Assembly: GCA_964407925.1 (NCBI GenBank)
Contig: CAYOXM010000021.1
Location: 1 to 20,513 of the forward strand
Origin: CAYOXM01 sp964407925
Lineage (GTDB): Bacteria; Patescibacteriota; Patescibacteriia; SG8-24
Length of the DNA: 20,513 nt
Direction: 5' to 3'
Positions 1-7,719 of this stretch are shown in pieces (positions within the stretch are counted from its first letter, which is position 1; every line of letters begins with the position of its first letter). A program made the position numbers and the translations under genes. The notes under the pieces are model-generated. The model made no database searches. It saw only the letters and a list, made by a program, of their open reading frames with translations, and was not told the DNA's origin.

Positions 1-2
1 CC

Positions 3-2783
3 GCGTCCTCGCTCGTCGAATACGGGACGGGTGCAGCGCTCGGTTCGCGCGCCTCCGCGTCCGGTCGCGTCACGAGCCACAAGGTGACGGTCGCGAACGT
101 GCTGCCCGGAGCGACCTACCGCTATCGCGTGTCCGGTACCGACCAATACGCGCAAAATTCCGTTTCCGAAACGCTGACTTTCGTCACGCCCGCCGACGTC
201 ACGCCGCCGCCCGACGTCATCGACCTCAGGGCGACCGCCGGCGACGGCAAGGCGACGCTCGAGTGGCAGAAACCGTCCGGCACCGACTGGCGCGGGGCAT
301 ACGTCGTCAGGAAAGCCGGCTCCGAGCCGCAATCGAGGACCGACGGCACACGCGTGTACAACAGCTCCGGCACGTTCTTCACGAGCGCCGGACTCAGGAA
401 CGGCACGACGTACTTCTTCAAGGCGTTCTCTTTCGACCGCGTGCCGAACTACTCCGCGGGAGTGGCGGTATCCGTGACTCCCGCAAAGCCGGGCGTCTGC
501 CTCGACACCGACGCCGCCGACGAGGCGGCCGTCGGATCCGCGAAGTCCGGCGACAACGAGGTGAAGGACGAATGCGCGAACGGCAACGCCGTGCGCGAGG
601 CCGTCTGCAAGGACGGCATCGCCACGGCCGTCGAGCGCGCGTGCGACGGCGGCTTCGCCTGCGTGGCGGGCGCGTGCGTGCGCGTCGGAACCGGCGTGAT
701 CCTTAACTGCGGCGACGCGCTTTGCTCGGAAGGGGAGACTCCCGAATCCTGTCCGGCAGACTGCATCGCGCCTCCCTCCGCCGCACCGACGCCGGAAACC
801 CCGTCAGAAACGCCCGCGGGACAAGGCGGGCAGGCGACGCCCGAAGAAGAAATCCCGCCCGCGCCTGACGCCGTTCCCGAGGCGCAGGGCATCCGCGGCA
901 ACGACGTCCGTTTCTTCTCGAGCGCCGGCCCCGGCCTGAACTTCGGGCCCGACGGCGCGATTCACGCCCTGCCGAAGATGCCCGTCCGCGTCTACGTCCC
1001 CGATTCCGCGACGACGAAACCCGTCCTCGGCGGGTACGTGCTCCTGGGCGGCGAGAAGTACCCGCTCCGCGAGACGCATAGCTGGGAAGCGACAATTCCC
1101 GCCCCGCCCAGCGAGGGCGAATACCTGCTGACGCTCGTCATGGACTTCCAGGACGGCTCGTCCGATTCGTGGCTCGCCAACGTGAAGGTGGAATCATACG
1201 GTTCGATCTTCGAGACGAAGGGCGGCAAGCGCGTTCCCGTCGCGGGCGCGACGATAATCCTCCTCAGGAAAATCGCCGGCGTCTGGGTCGTCGCCGAGGC
1301 GGTCGGCAATCCGGCAACGTCGGCGGATGACGGCTCTTTCGCCTTCGTTCCCGGCCCCGGCACGTACAAGCTCCGCGTCGAGAAGGCCGGGTACGGATAC
1401 CGCGAGACGCTGCCGGTCGACGTTGACGGCGTCGTGCGCGCCGACGTCGAACTCGTCGCCGTGCCGCCTCCCATCAAGGAGGAGATAGCGAAGGCCCTCG
1501 AGAAGGGGACTGCCGCGGAGAAGACTGCTGCCGTCGCCAAGGTCGTGACGCGCCAGGCCGCCGCCAGCGCGAAGATCGCCGTCGTCGAGGTGCGCGACGC
1601 GGCGGACAATCCCATCGTCGAGGAGAAGACCGAACAGGTCGCCGTCCCGGCCGCCGCGGCAGTGGCCGCCGTGAACGTGGCGACGACGGCGACCGCCACC
1701 GCGACCGCGGCGCCGTACGCCCTCTACCTCTGGAGCTTCCTCGCGCACCCGACGCTGCTCATCGCGCGCCGCAAGCGGAAGAAGTGGGGCGTGGTGTACA
1801 ACAGCCTCACCAAGCTCCCCGTCGACCTCGCCATCGTCCGCCTGCTCGACGCGAAGACGGGACGGATCATCCGTTCGGCAGTCACCGACAAGGACGGGCG
1901 GTACTTCTTCATCGTCGGCCCCGGAGCGTACCGGCTCGCCGTCGTGAAGGCCGGACATGCCTTCCCGACCGCCTTCCTCAAGGGCGTGAAGGAGGACGTG
2001 ATGCTTCCCGACCTGTACCACGGCGAGGACCTCACGGTGACCGACGAGACGTCGTCGATTACGGCGAACGTGCCCATGGACCCGTCGGCGCCGGAGAAGA
2101 CGCCGCAGCGCGTCGTGCTGGAAGGCATCGCGCGGAGGGCACAGTCAGCCGTCGGCATCGGCGTCATCATCGCCGTCGGCATCGGCGCGCTCGTCGTGCA
2201 ATCCGCCGTCGTCTTCGCGATCCTCGCGGCGAACGTCGTCATGTACCTCGCGATGCGCCGCCTCGCGACCACGAAGAAGCCGAAATCGTGGGGCATCGTC
2301 CTCGACGAGGGCACGGGCAAGCCTCTCGCTTCGGCCGTCGCGCGCATCTTCGACAGCAAGTACAACAAGCTGCTCGAGACGCAGGTCACCGACGGTCGCG
2401 GCCGGTACGCCTTCCTCGTCGGCGCGAGCGTCTACTACGTCACCTTCGAGAAGCCAGGATACGAGAAGCGTCAGCGCGGTCCGATGGACCTCGCCTCGGG
2501 GGAGAGGAAAAAGGCCCTTGAAGAGCGTGTCGTCGCGGTCGACGTGAAGCTCGCGCACAAACCCGCGGACGGGGCATCCAAGACGCCTCCTGCCGCGCCG
2601 CCCGCCCCGCCGCCACCGTCCGGTCCTCCTCCGGCGCCCGGGCCGGAACCTCCTGGGTCGCCACGTCCGCCATCGCCGGTCATGCCGGCGGCGCCGGCGG
2701 GTCCGGGTCCGGCAGTCCCGACCCCGTATCAGGGGATTGCAGGGAAGACTGACATTCCGCCGACCGGCCAAAAACAACCATAA
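3..2783 (+). CDS. Large FN3 / carboxypeptidase-regulatory-domain membrane protein, 5' end outside the window
   Basis: The reading frame is open to the left edge, so only the last 926 residues are seen (numbered from base 3). In order these are: the end of one fibronectin-III-like domain, a second FN3 domain (about 66-163), a Cys-rich stretch with 10 cysteines (about 163-260) containing NCGDALCSEGETPESCPADC, a Pro/Glu-rich linker, an Ig-like segment (about 325-400), and a carboxypeptidase-regulatory-like beta-sandwich (about 401-486). A membrane segment at about 570-588 is followed by RRKRKK. A second regulatory-like domain begins WGVVYNSLTKLP (about 595-663), a hydrophobic hairpin lies at about 715-754, a third domain begins WGIVLDEGTGKP (about 763-840), and a Pro-rich tail ends the protein. 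Domains 2 and 3 are recognisable duplicates. By the positive-inside rule the FN3 and Cys-rich part lies outside and domains 2-3 inside. A surface or adhesion role is inferred. The frame is certain; the function is not. Confidence 0.85.
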   Translation, partial: ASSLVEYGTGAALGSRASASGRVTSHKVTVANVLPGATYRYRVSGTDQYAQNSVSETLTFVTPADVTPPPDVIDLRATAGDGKATLEWQKPSGTDWRGAYVVRKAGSEPQSRTDGTRVYNSSGTFFTSAGLRNGTTYFFKAFSFDRVPNYSAGVAVSVTPAKPGVCLDTDAADEAAVGSAKSGDNEVKDECANGNAVREAVCKDGIATAVERACDGGFACVAGACVRVGTGVILNCGDALCSEGETPESCPADCIAPPSAAPTPETPSETPAGQGGQATPEEEIPPAPDAVPEAQGIRGNDVRFFSSAGPGLNFGPDGAIHALPKMPVRVYVPDSATTKPVLGGYVLLGGEKYPLRETHSWEATIPAPPSEGEYLLTLVMDFQDGSSDSWLANVKVESYGSIFETKGGKRVPVAGATIILLRKIAGVWVVAEAVGNPATSADDGSFAFVPGPGTYKLRVEKAGYGYRETLPVDVDGVVRADVELVAVPPPIKEEIAKALEKGTAAEKTAAVAKVVTRQAAASAKIAVVEVRDAADNPIVEEKTEQVAVPAAAAVAAVNVATTATATATAAPYALYLWSFLAHPTLLIARRKRKKWGVVYNSLTKLPVDLAIVRLLDAKTGRIIRSAVTDKDGRYFFIVGPGAYRLAVVKAGHAFPTAFLKGVKEDVMLPDLYHGEDLTVTDETSSITANVPMDPSAPEKTPQRVVLEGIARRAQSAVGIGVIIAVGIGALVVQSAVVFAILAANVVMYLAMRRLATTKKPKSWGIVLDEGTGKPLASAVARIFDSKYNKLLETQVTDGRGRYAFLVGASVYYVTFEKPGYEKRQRGPMDLASGERKKALEERVVAVDVKLAHKPADGASKTPPAAPPAPPPPSGPPPAPGPEPPGSPRPPSPVMPAAPAGPGPAVPTPYQGIAGKTDIPPTGQKQP

Positions 2784-2785
2784 AA

Positions 2786-2808
2786 ACGGACGCCCGCGTC
2801 CGTTTTTT
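2786..2808 (+). terminator. Rho-independent terminator after the FN3 protein
   Basis: An 8-bp perfect stem (ACGGACGC 2786-2793 with GCGTCCGT 2796-2803) is followed by a run of T, three bases after the stop codon. Confidence 0.85.
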
Positions 2809-2851
2809 GGTCTTTTAAAATGACCGCGCCACAGGTACGCTAAGTCACGTT

Positions 2852-3484
2852 ATGGTCGCCGTGCCGCTGCCGACATTCGCCGAAGAACGCGCCTTGATCG
2901 CCCGAGGCATCACCCGGATCGCCGGCGTCGACGAGGCGGGTTGCGGCTGCTGGGCGGGTCCCGTGTTCGCCGCCGCCGTCATTCTGCCGCTCGATTCGCG
3001 CATCGGCCTCATTCGCGACTCCAAGACGCTCTCGCTTTCCCAGCGCGAGCGCGTGGCCGAGCGGGTGAAGGAGGAAGCCACGGCATGGGCGGTCGGTACC
3101 GCATCCGCCGCGGAAATCGACACGATGAACATCCGGCGGGCCGGAGCCCTCGCCATGCGGCGGGCGATAGAGGGGCTCGCGACCGTTCCCGAATTCGTCC
3201 TCATCGACGCGTTCGCGATTCCCGGTCTCGGCATACCGTCGAAAAGCATCATCAAGGGCGATTTGAAGGTGAAGTCCATCGCAGCGGCATCGGTCATCGC
3301 CAAGGTCAGCAGGGACCTGCATTTGCACGAGCTCGACAAGGCGCATCCCGGGTACGGATTCGCGAATCACAAGGGTTACGGCACGAAGGAGCATCAAGAG
3401 GCGCTTTGCCGGCTCGGCCCCAGTGCGGAACACCGGATGAGCTATGCGCCGGTCAAGGCGGTCGCCGCCGAGATAAAAAAATGA
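2852..3484 (+). CDS. rnhB: Ribonuclease HII
   Basis: This 210-residue protein has the normal length for RNase HII, which cuts RNA in RNA-DNA hybrids and 5' of single ribonucleotides in DNA. Visible landmarks are AGVDEAG (catalytic D27, E28), DSK at 56-58, VLIDAF (D119), the KSIAAASVIAKVSRD block (D155 as the fourth carboxylate), and HPGYGFANHKGYGT near the C-terminus. The usual GRG of DEAGRG is GCG here: C31 replaces the arginine that contacts the RNA-DNA junction in characterised enzymes, and C33 follows in GCGCWAGP. The ATG at 2852 places DEAG at the normal distance from the N-terminus. No strong Shine-Dalgarno is seen. The gene stands alone between two terminators. Confidence 0.95.
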   Translation: MVAVPLPTFAEERALIARGITRIAGVDEAGCGCWAGPVFAAAVILPLDSRIGLIRDSKTLSLSQRERVAERVKEEATAWAVGTASAAEIDTMNIRRAGALAMRRAIEGLATVPEFVLIDAFAIPGLGIPSKSIIKGDLKVKSIAAASVIAKVSRDLHLHELDKAHPGYGFANHKGYGTKEHQEALCRLGPSAEHRMSYAPVKAVAAEIKK

Positions 3485-3509
3485 ACGCCGTCCGGAGGGA
3501 CGGCGTTTT
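3485..3509. terminator. Terminator between rnhB and the convergent small gene
   Basis: A 9-bp perfect stem (ACGCCGTCC 3485-3493, GGACGGCGT 3498-3506) has loop GGAG and a T run to the right, with an A run on the left from 3475. It therefore can serve both strands. The rnhB stop codon lies directly upstream and the convergent stop is at 3512. Confidence 0.85.
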
Positions 3510-3511
3510 CG

Positions 3512-3829
3512 TTACCACTGAGCCGAGAGCGTGACCGTGTAGGATGCGGCATAGCGGCCGCCGGCGCCCGTAGGCTTGCCGTAATGGACGCTCGCGGGCA
3601 TGGAACCGTTGTGCAGCATCGCGAGCGCTTCGCGAGCCGCGGGGTGCTGCCTCGCGACGAAGTCGCGGAATTCGCCGCGGAACTTCCGCATGCCGACGGA
3701 ATGGACCACGACTTCGGCCTCGCGCGTGCCGCGCTTTCCGGCGGCATCCATGGCCCGTAACAAGCGTTGCATCCAGCGGTATCCCCGTTTTTCGGCGGCC
3801 GTTTGGCGCCGCGCGCGTCTTCCCTGCAT
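3512..3829 (-). CDS. Small basic protein of unknown function
   Basis: I do not recognise this 105-residue protein. The start is the ATG at 3829, chosen because AAGGAGGAG lies 5 bases upstream; an in-frame TTG further upstream would bury that site. The N-terminal third is very basic (MQGRRARRQTAAEKRGYRW), the centre has EAEVVVHSVGMRKFRGEFRDFVA, and the C-terminal end PTGAGGRYAASYTVTLSAQW looks like a beta strand. There are no cysteines, membrane segment or signal peptide. It has its own promoter in the end of the neighbouring glycosyltransferase gene and shares a terminator with rnhB. The basic N-terminus could bind nucleic acid, but nothing in the sequence proves that. The good ribosome site and promoter argue that it is a real gene. 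Confidence 0.7.
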   Translation of the reverse strand: MQGRRARRQTAAEKRGYRWMQRLLRAMDAAGKRGTREAEVVVHSVGMRKFRGEFRDFVARQHPAAREALAMLHNGSMPASVHYGKPTGAGGRYAASYTVTLSAQW

Positions 3830-3862
3830 GTCGCTCCTCCTTGGCAAGGGACGTTCGTGGAC

Positions 3863-3891
3863 AGGTTACGGTATGCGGGCCTGCGGGTCAA
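3863..3891 (-). promoter_or_regulatory. Sigma70-type promoter of the small basic protein gene
   Basis: On the minus strand TTGACC (3891-3886), a 17-base spacer and TAACCT (3868-3863). Transcription would start about 27 bases before the ATG at 3829, leaving room for the Shine-Dalgarno site. It lies between this gene and the stop of the glycosyltransferase at 3900. Confidence 0.55.
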
Positions 3892-3899
3892 GCCGGCCT

Positions 3900-5012
3900 T
3901 CAGGCGAGCGAGGCGAAGACTCGCTCAAGCCTCGCCGCGCTTTCTTGCCAGGAAAACCGCTTCGCGCGTTCGCGTCCGCGCCGGCCGAGCTCGGCAACGA
4001 GCGCCGCGTCATCGGCGACGGCCCGCATCGCGTCGGCGATTTCGCCGACGGCGTACGGGTCGACGAGCAGGCCCGCGTCGCCGACGACTTCGCCGAGCGA
4101 CGAAACGTGGCTCGCGACGACCGGCGTGCCGACGGCCATCGCCTCGAGCGGCGGCATGCCGAAACCCTCGTAGAAGGACGGGTAAACGAGCGCGAGCGCG
4201 GCGGCATAGAGCGCGGGCTTGTCGGCTTCGTCGACGTAGCCGAGGAAGCGGATGCGGTCCGATTTCGGCGACGCCGCGGCGCGGCGGAAGACGTCCTCGT
4301 TGAGCCAGCCGCCGCCGCCGGCGATGACGAGGTCCGCGTCGCCGACGGTCCGGTCGAACGCGGCGATGACGCCGTCGATGTTCTTGCGCGGCTCGAGCGC
4401 GCCGAGGTAGAGGTAGAATTTTTCCGGCAGCCGGAGGGCGGCACGGACGCGCGCGACCTCGGCGGGGGATTGGGGTCGGAAGCGCGGATCCGCGGCAGGG
4501 TGCGCCACGTGGACCCGTTCGGCGGGAATGCCGAACGTCTCGACGACGTCGGCCTTCGTGTGGGCGGAAACCGCGATGACGGCGTCGGCGCGGCGGAGCG
4601 TCTTTTTCGCGTCGACGAGCCGGTGCCAGAGCCGCTGCTTGGCGGTGAAGAACCGCGGGCTCCGTACGAATGAAAGGTCATGCACCGTGACGACGAGCGG
4701 CTTCTTGGTCGCGACGAAATTCAGGTTCGGCAGCCATACGGCATCGACGTCGCCCGTGAGCGACTCGACCGTCGGCGCGCCGAGGAAGGCGAGCGATGCG
4801 TTGAAGAGCCTGTTCGGATAGCGGAAAAAACGGTGCGTTACCGTCGGCGATTCCCGAGGGACGTCGGTCGGTACGCGGCCGCGGGCGTTGCTGAACAGCA
4901 CGTAGTCGTGGCTGCCGCGGCTCACGAGCGCACGAACCGTCTCGGCGGCGTAAATGGAAACGCCGCCGCGCCTTTCCTCAAGAAGCGGCCGGATGTCGAT
5001 CGCGACGCGCAT
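3900..5012 (-). CDS. GT4-family (GT-B fold) glycosyltransferase
   Basis: This 370-residue protein starts with MRVAIDIRPLLEERRGGVSIYA, the glycine-rich acceptor-side loop of GT-B enzymes. The middle carries VVTVHDLSF, AVIAVSAHTKADVVETFGIP and YLYLGALEPRKNIDGVIAAF. The nucleotide-sugar site is ALVYPSFYEGFGMPPLEAMA with the family E-x7-E motif, followed by GTPVVASHVSSLGEVVGDAGLLVDP. The family transfers a sugar from an NDP-sugar donor with retention of configuration; donor and acceptor cannot be read from the sequence. The resemblance is to mannosyltransferases of O-antigen and exopolysaccharide clusters. The start overlaps the end of the upstream glycosyltransferase by 35 bases, indicating translational coupling in one operon. 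No clear Shine-Dalgarno precedes it. Confidence 0.92.
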   Translation of the reverse strand: MRVAIDIRPLLEERRGGVSIYAAETVRALVSRGSHDYVLFSNARGRVPTDVPRESPTVTHRFFRYPNRLFNASLAFLGAPTVESLTGDVDAVWLPNLNFVATKKPLVVTVHDLSFVRSPRFFTAKQRLWHRLVDAKKTLRRADAVIAVSAHTKADVVETFGIPAERVHVAHPAADPRFRPQSPAEVARVRAALRLPEKFYLYLGALEPRKNIDGVIAAFDRTVGDADLVIAGGGGWLNEDVFRRAAASPKSDRIRFLGYVDEADKPALYAAALALVYPSFYEGFGMPPLEAMAVGTPVVASHVSSLGEVVGDAGLLVDPYAVGEIADAMRAVADDAALVAELGRRGRERAKRFSWQESAARLERVFASLA

Positions 5013-6153
5013 AGTCGGAGAGGTTCACGCGGAAACGCTCAGCGGGTTGCGCCTCGCCGGACTTCCATTCGGCGTACGCGTTCTCCACGTACTCCTTCAT
5101 CGTCTCCTTGAAAAGTTCGGTATCGTAGCGGAGCGCGTGCTCGCGGATGCGGCGGCTGTCGAATTTTTCCGGTTCGAAGCGGATGATGACGTTCGCGAGT
5201 TCCTCCCAGCTTTGCTCCTCGATGAACGTGCCCGTTTCGCCGTCGATGACGGTCTCGGTCGCGCCGCCCTTGCGGTAGGCGATGACGGGGCGTCCGGCGG
5301 CCATCGCCTCGACGGCAGTAATGCCGAAATCCTCCTCCTGCGGGTGAAGGTAGGCGATCGCCTTCCCGTACAAGTCGGCCTTCTGATGTTCGGGGATGCG
5401 GCCGACGAACTCGATGTTCGGCTTCGCGGCGGCGCGCAGCTTCGCGAGCTCAGGCCCCTCGCCGAAAATCTTGAGCGGGATGCCGAGCTTGTTGAACGCG
5501 CGGACGATGACGTCGAACCGCTTGTACGCCACGAGCCGGCCGCCGGCGAGGTAGTATCCGCCGGAGCCGTCGCCCGCGTGATAGCGCGCGGTCTCGACCG
5601 GGGGATGGATGACGTCGCTGCCGCGCTGGTAGTACTTGGCGATGCGGCGTTCGACGGTGCGCGAGTTCGCGATGAAGCGGTCGACGCGGTCGGCGGCGAG
5701 CCGGTCCCAGACGCGGATGTCGGTGAGCATCAGCGGGACGAGGCGGCGGATCGGGCCGGGCAGGCCGATTTCGTTGATGTAGGAATGCGTGTCCGACCAC
5801 AAGTAGCGGGTCGGCGTGTGGCAATAGCAGACGTGCAACGTGTCAGGGCGGGTGATGACCCCCTTCGCGAACGCCGACGTGCTCGACAGCACGACGTCGT
5901 ACCCCGAAAGGTCGTGACGTTCCGTCGCCATCGGCATGAGCGGCATGAACCACTTGTAGCGCTTGAGCGCGAACGGCACGTCCTGCAGGAACGACGTGCG
6001 GATGTCCTTGTCGCGAAAGCTCCGGCCCATCCGATCAGGGTCGTACAGCAGCGCGAACGTCGGCGCGTCGGGCCAGATTTCCTGGAAGGCCTTCAAGACG
6101 CGTTCGGCGCCGCCGTCCTGGACGAGATAGTCGTGGACCAGCGCGATCTTCAT
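4978..6153 (-). CDS. GT4-family glycosyltransferase (second of the operon)
   Basis: This 391-residue GT-B enzyme begins MKIALVHDYLVQDGGAERVL, typical of WbaZ/WsaF-like cytoplasmic transferases. Further landmarks are VVLSSTSAFAKGV, VCYCHTPTRYLW, FIANSRTVERRI, IHPPVE, YYLAGGRLVAYKRFDVIVRAF, and the donor site AYLHPQEEDFGITAVEAMAAG (E-x7-E). The substrate is unknown. It starts 6 bases after the stop of the sugar-1-phosphate transferase gene and overlaps the next glycosyltransferase by 35 bases. The three therefore form one transcript, probably adding the second and third sugars to a lipid-linked glycan at the inner face of the membrane. Confidence 0.93.
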   Translation of the reverse strand: MKIALVHDYLVQDGGAERVLKAFQEIWPDAPTFALLYDPDRMGRSFRDKDIRTSFLQDVPFALKRYKWFMPLMPMATERHDLSGYDVVLSSTSAFAKGVITRPDTLHVCYCHTPTRYLWSDTHSYINEIGLPGPIRRLVPLMLTDIRVWDRLAADRVDRFIANSRTVERRIAKYYQRGSDVIHPPVETARYHAGDGSGGYYLAGGRLVAYKRFDVIVRAFNKLGIPLKIFGEGPELAKLRAAAKPNIEFVGRIPEHQKADLYGKAIAYLHPQEEDFGITAVEAMAAGRPVIAYRKGGATETVIDGETGTFIEEQSWEELANVIIRFEPEKFDSRRIREHALRYDTELFKETMKEYVENAYAEWKSGEAQPAERFRVNLSDYARRDRHPAAS

Positions 6154-6159
6154 ACGGCT

Positions 6160-7575
6160 CTAATAGGCGCCCTTGCGGCCGAAGACGACGAGGGGAGTGC
6201 GGAGGAGGATGGCGAGGTCGAGCCACGGCGTCCAGTTCTCGAGGTAGAACATGTCGATGCGGACCTCTTCCTCGAAGGTCAGGTCGGCGCGGCCTGAGAC
6301 CTGCGCCATGCCGGTGATGCCGGGCTTCACCGAGAGGACGCGGCGATGGCGGTCGTCATATTTCGCGACTTCCTCGGGGAGGTGCGGACGCGGACCGACG
6401 AGACTCATCTTTCCCGAAAGCACGAGGAAAAACTCCGGCAGTTCGTCGATGGAGTACTTGCGGAGGAACGCGCCGACTTTCGTGACGCGCGGATCGTCCT
6501 TGATCTTCACGAGCGGCCCCTCCTTACGCGTGTCCTTTTCGGCGAGCTCACCGTAACGCATGTTGTGCGTCCCCGGTCGCATCGAGCGGAACTTGAAGTA
6601 GCGGAACGGCTTGCCGCCCTCGCCCACCCGTTTGACGGGGGAGCCGTCGTCGAGGCTGCTGAAGAGTATCGGTCCGCGCGAGTCGAGCTTGATGGCGATC
6701 GCCGCAAGCAGCATGACCGGCGAGGTCAGGATGATGAGGGCGAGCGAACCGACGATGTCGAACACGCGTTTGAAAATGCGGCCCCATCCCTCGAGGCGGG
6801 TACCCTTCACTTCGACGATGGGGATGCCGGCGATGGCGCCGATTTCGATGTTCTTCGCGTGCGTCGCGAGGAGATCGGCGGAATACTTGAAGGCGAGATG
6901 GCGGGACTGCGCGAAGGCGAGGATGCGGGCGAGCGCCTCGCGGTCCGCGGCGGGGTCGGTGACGAGCAGCTCGTCGAGGCCGTCCGTTTTGGCGAGCGCG
7001 TCGAGGTCCCTCTCGGTCGCCTCGTCGAACGCGTTCGCCCGTTTCACGACTTTGTAGCCCATCGCGGGATTCCGTCCGAATTCGCCGAGCAGTAGGCCCG
7101 TCGTCCGGTCGTCGCCGCCGATGACCGCCACGCGGCGCGTGCCGATGTCGAGACGCAGGAGGAGGCGTTGGACGAAGCGGATGACGATGCGTCCGGCGGA
7201 GACGTAGAGGAAGGCGAAGAACCAGGCCGCGAGGACGATGAAACGCGAGGCGAACAGGTCGCCCTTGAAGAAGATCATCACGACGACGCACATGATTGCC
7301 GTCGAGCAGGCGAGGAAGATGCGCGACACCTCGATCTTGATGCGGCGCGGACCGGAGACGGCGTAGAGGCCGGCGATGGCGAAGCACAGCACGAACACCC
7401 CGGCGACGACGGCCGAGAAGGCGGTGTATTCCCGGAAGGGGATTTCGAAGACGGCCGGGCGCCATCCGGCGAGCTGCCGGTAGCGGAGGGAGTAGGCCGT
7501 CATGGCGGCGGCGAACACCAAAAGCAAGTCGATCGGGACGAGGAGTGCGGTGAAGGTCAGTTCGCTCTTCTTCAT
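6160..7575 (-). CDS. Polyprenyl-phosphate sugar-1-phosphate transferase (WbaP/EpsE type)
   Basis: This 471-residue protein has four N-terminal membrane segments (about 8-28, 45-68, 82-102, 108-128) and a nucleotide-binding-like soluble domain (RRVAVIGGDDRTTGLLL, about 147-260). The bacterial sugar transferase domain begins with FKRVFDIVGSLALIILTSPV (about 264 onward). Catalytic-domain motifs include FRYFKFRSMRPGT, DDPRVTKVGAFLRKYSIDELPE, SGKMSLVGPRPH and KPGITGMAQVSGR. The family moves a sugar-1-phosphate from an NDP-sugar to undecaprenyl phosphate, starting a capsule, S-layer glycan or exopolysaccharide unit. It is the first gene of the operon with the two glycosyltransferases. AAGGAGG lies 13 bases before the ATG, a long but usable spacing. 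Confidence 0.95.
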   Translation of the reverse strand: MKKSELTFTALLVPIDLLLVFAAAMTAYSLRYRQLAGWRPAVFEIPFREYTAFSAVVAGVFVLCFAIAGLYAVSGPRRIKIEVSRIFLACSTAIMCVVVMIFFKGDLFASRFIVLAAWFFAFLYVSAGRIVIRFVQRLLLRLDIGTRRVAVIGGDDRTTGLLLGEFGRNPAMGYKVVKRANAFDEATERDLDALAKTDGLDELLVTDPAADREALARILAFAQSRHLAFKYSADLLATHAKNIEIGAIAGIPIVEVKGTRLEGWGRIFKRVFDIVGSLALIILTSPVMLLAAIAIKLDSRGPILFSSLDDGSPVKRVGEGGKPFRYFKFRSMRPGTHNMRYGELAEKDTRKEGPLVKIKDDPRVTKVGAFLRKYSIDELPEFFLVLSGKMSLVGPRPHLPEEVAKYDDRHRRVLSVKPGITGMAQVSGRADLTFEEEVRIDMFYLENWTPWLDLAILLRTPLVVFGRKGAY

Positions 7576-7647
7576 AAGGCGAGGATAGCCTCCTTATCTT
7601 ATGGCGAATCGGGGGTATAAGCAACCGAGTTTTCCCCCGAATGACGG

Positions 7648-7675
7648 TTGACAATCGGTCCTGTTGTGCTATGCT
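7648..7675 (+). promoter_or_regulatory. Promoter of the RNase P RNA gene
   Basis: TTGACA (7648-7653), a 16-base spacer and TATGCT (7670-7675) predict a transcription start near 7682. That is about 18 bases before the first base of helix P1. This is a near-consensus promoter, as expected for an abundant stable RNA, and it also drives the GIY-YIG gene inside that RNA. Confidence 0.8.
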
Positions 7676-7719
7676 CATCCGCGTTCCCTACGGGGGACAT
7701 ATGGTTTGCCGGGTGATCG

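Noticed and set aside
4954..6297. Long open frame on the + strand opposite the two glycosyltransferases
   Set aside because: It is a GC-rich mirror frame of clear glycosyltransferase genes, with low-complexity Arg/Asp/Val composition and no domain.
7595..7640. Promoter of the polysaccharide operon (TTGCTT-17-TAAGAT) and the TCGGGGG/CCCCCGA inverted repeat beside it
   Set aside because: The boxes match poorly and the start would fall inside the Shine-Dalgarno sequence. The 7-bp inverted repeat alone is too short to call an operator.
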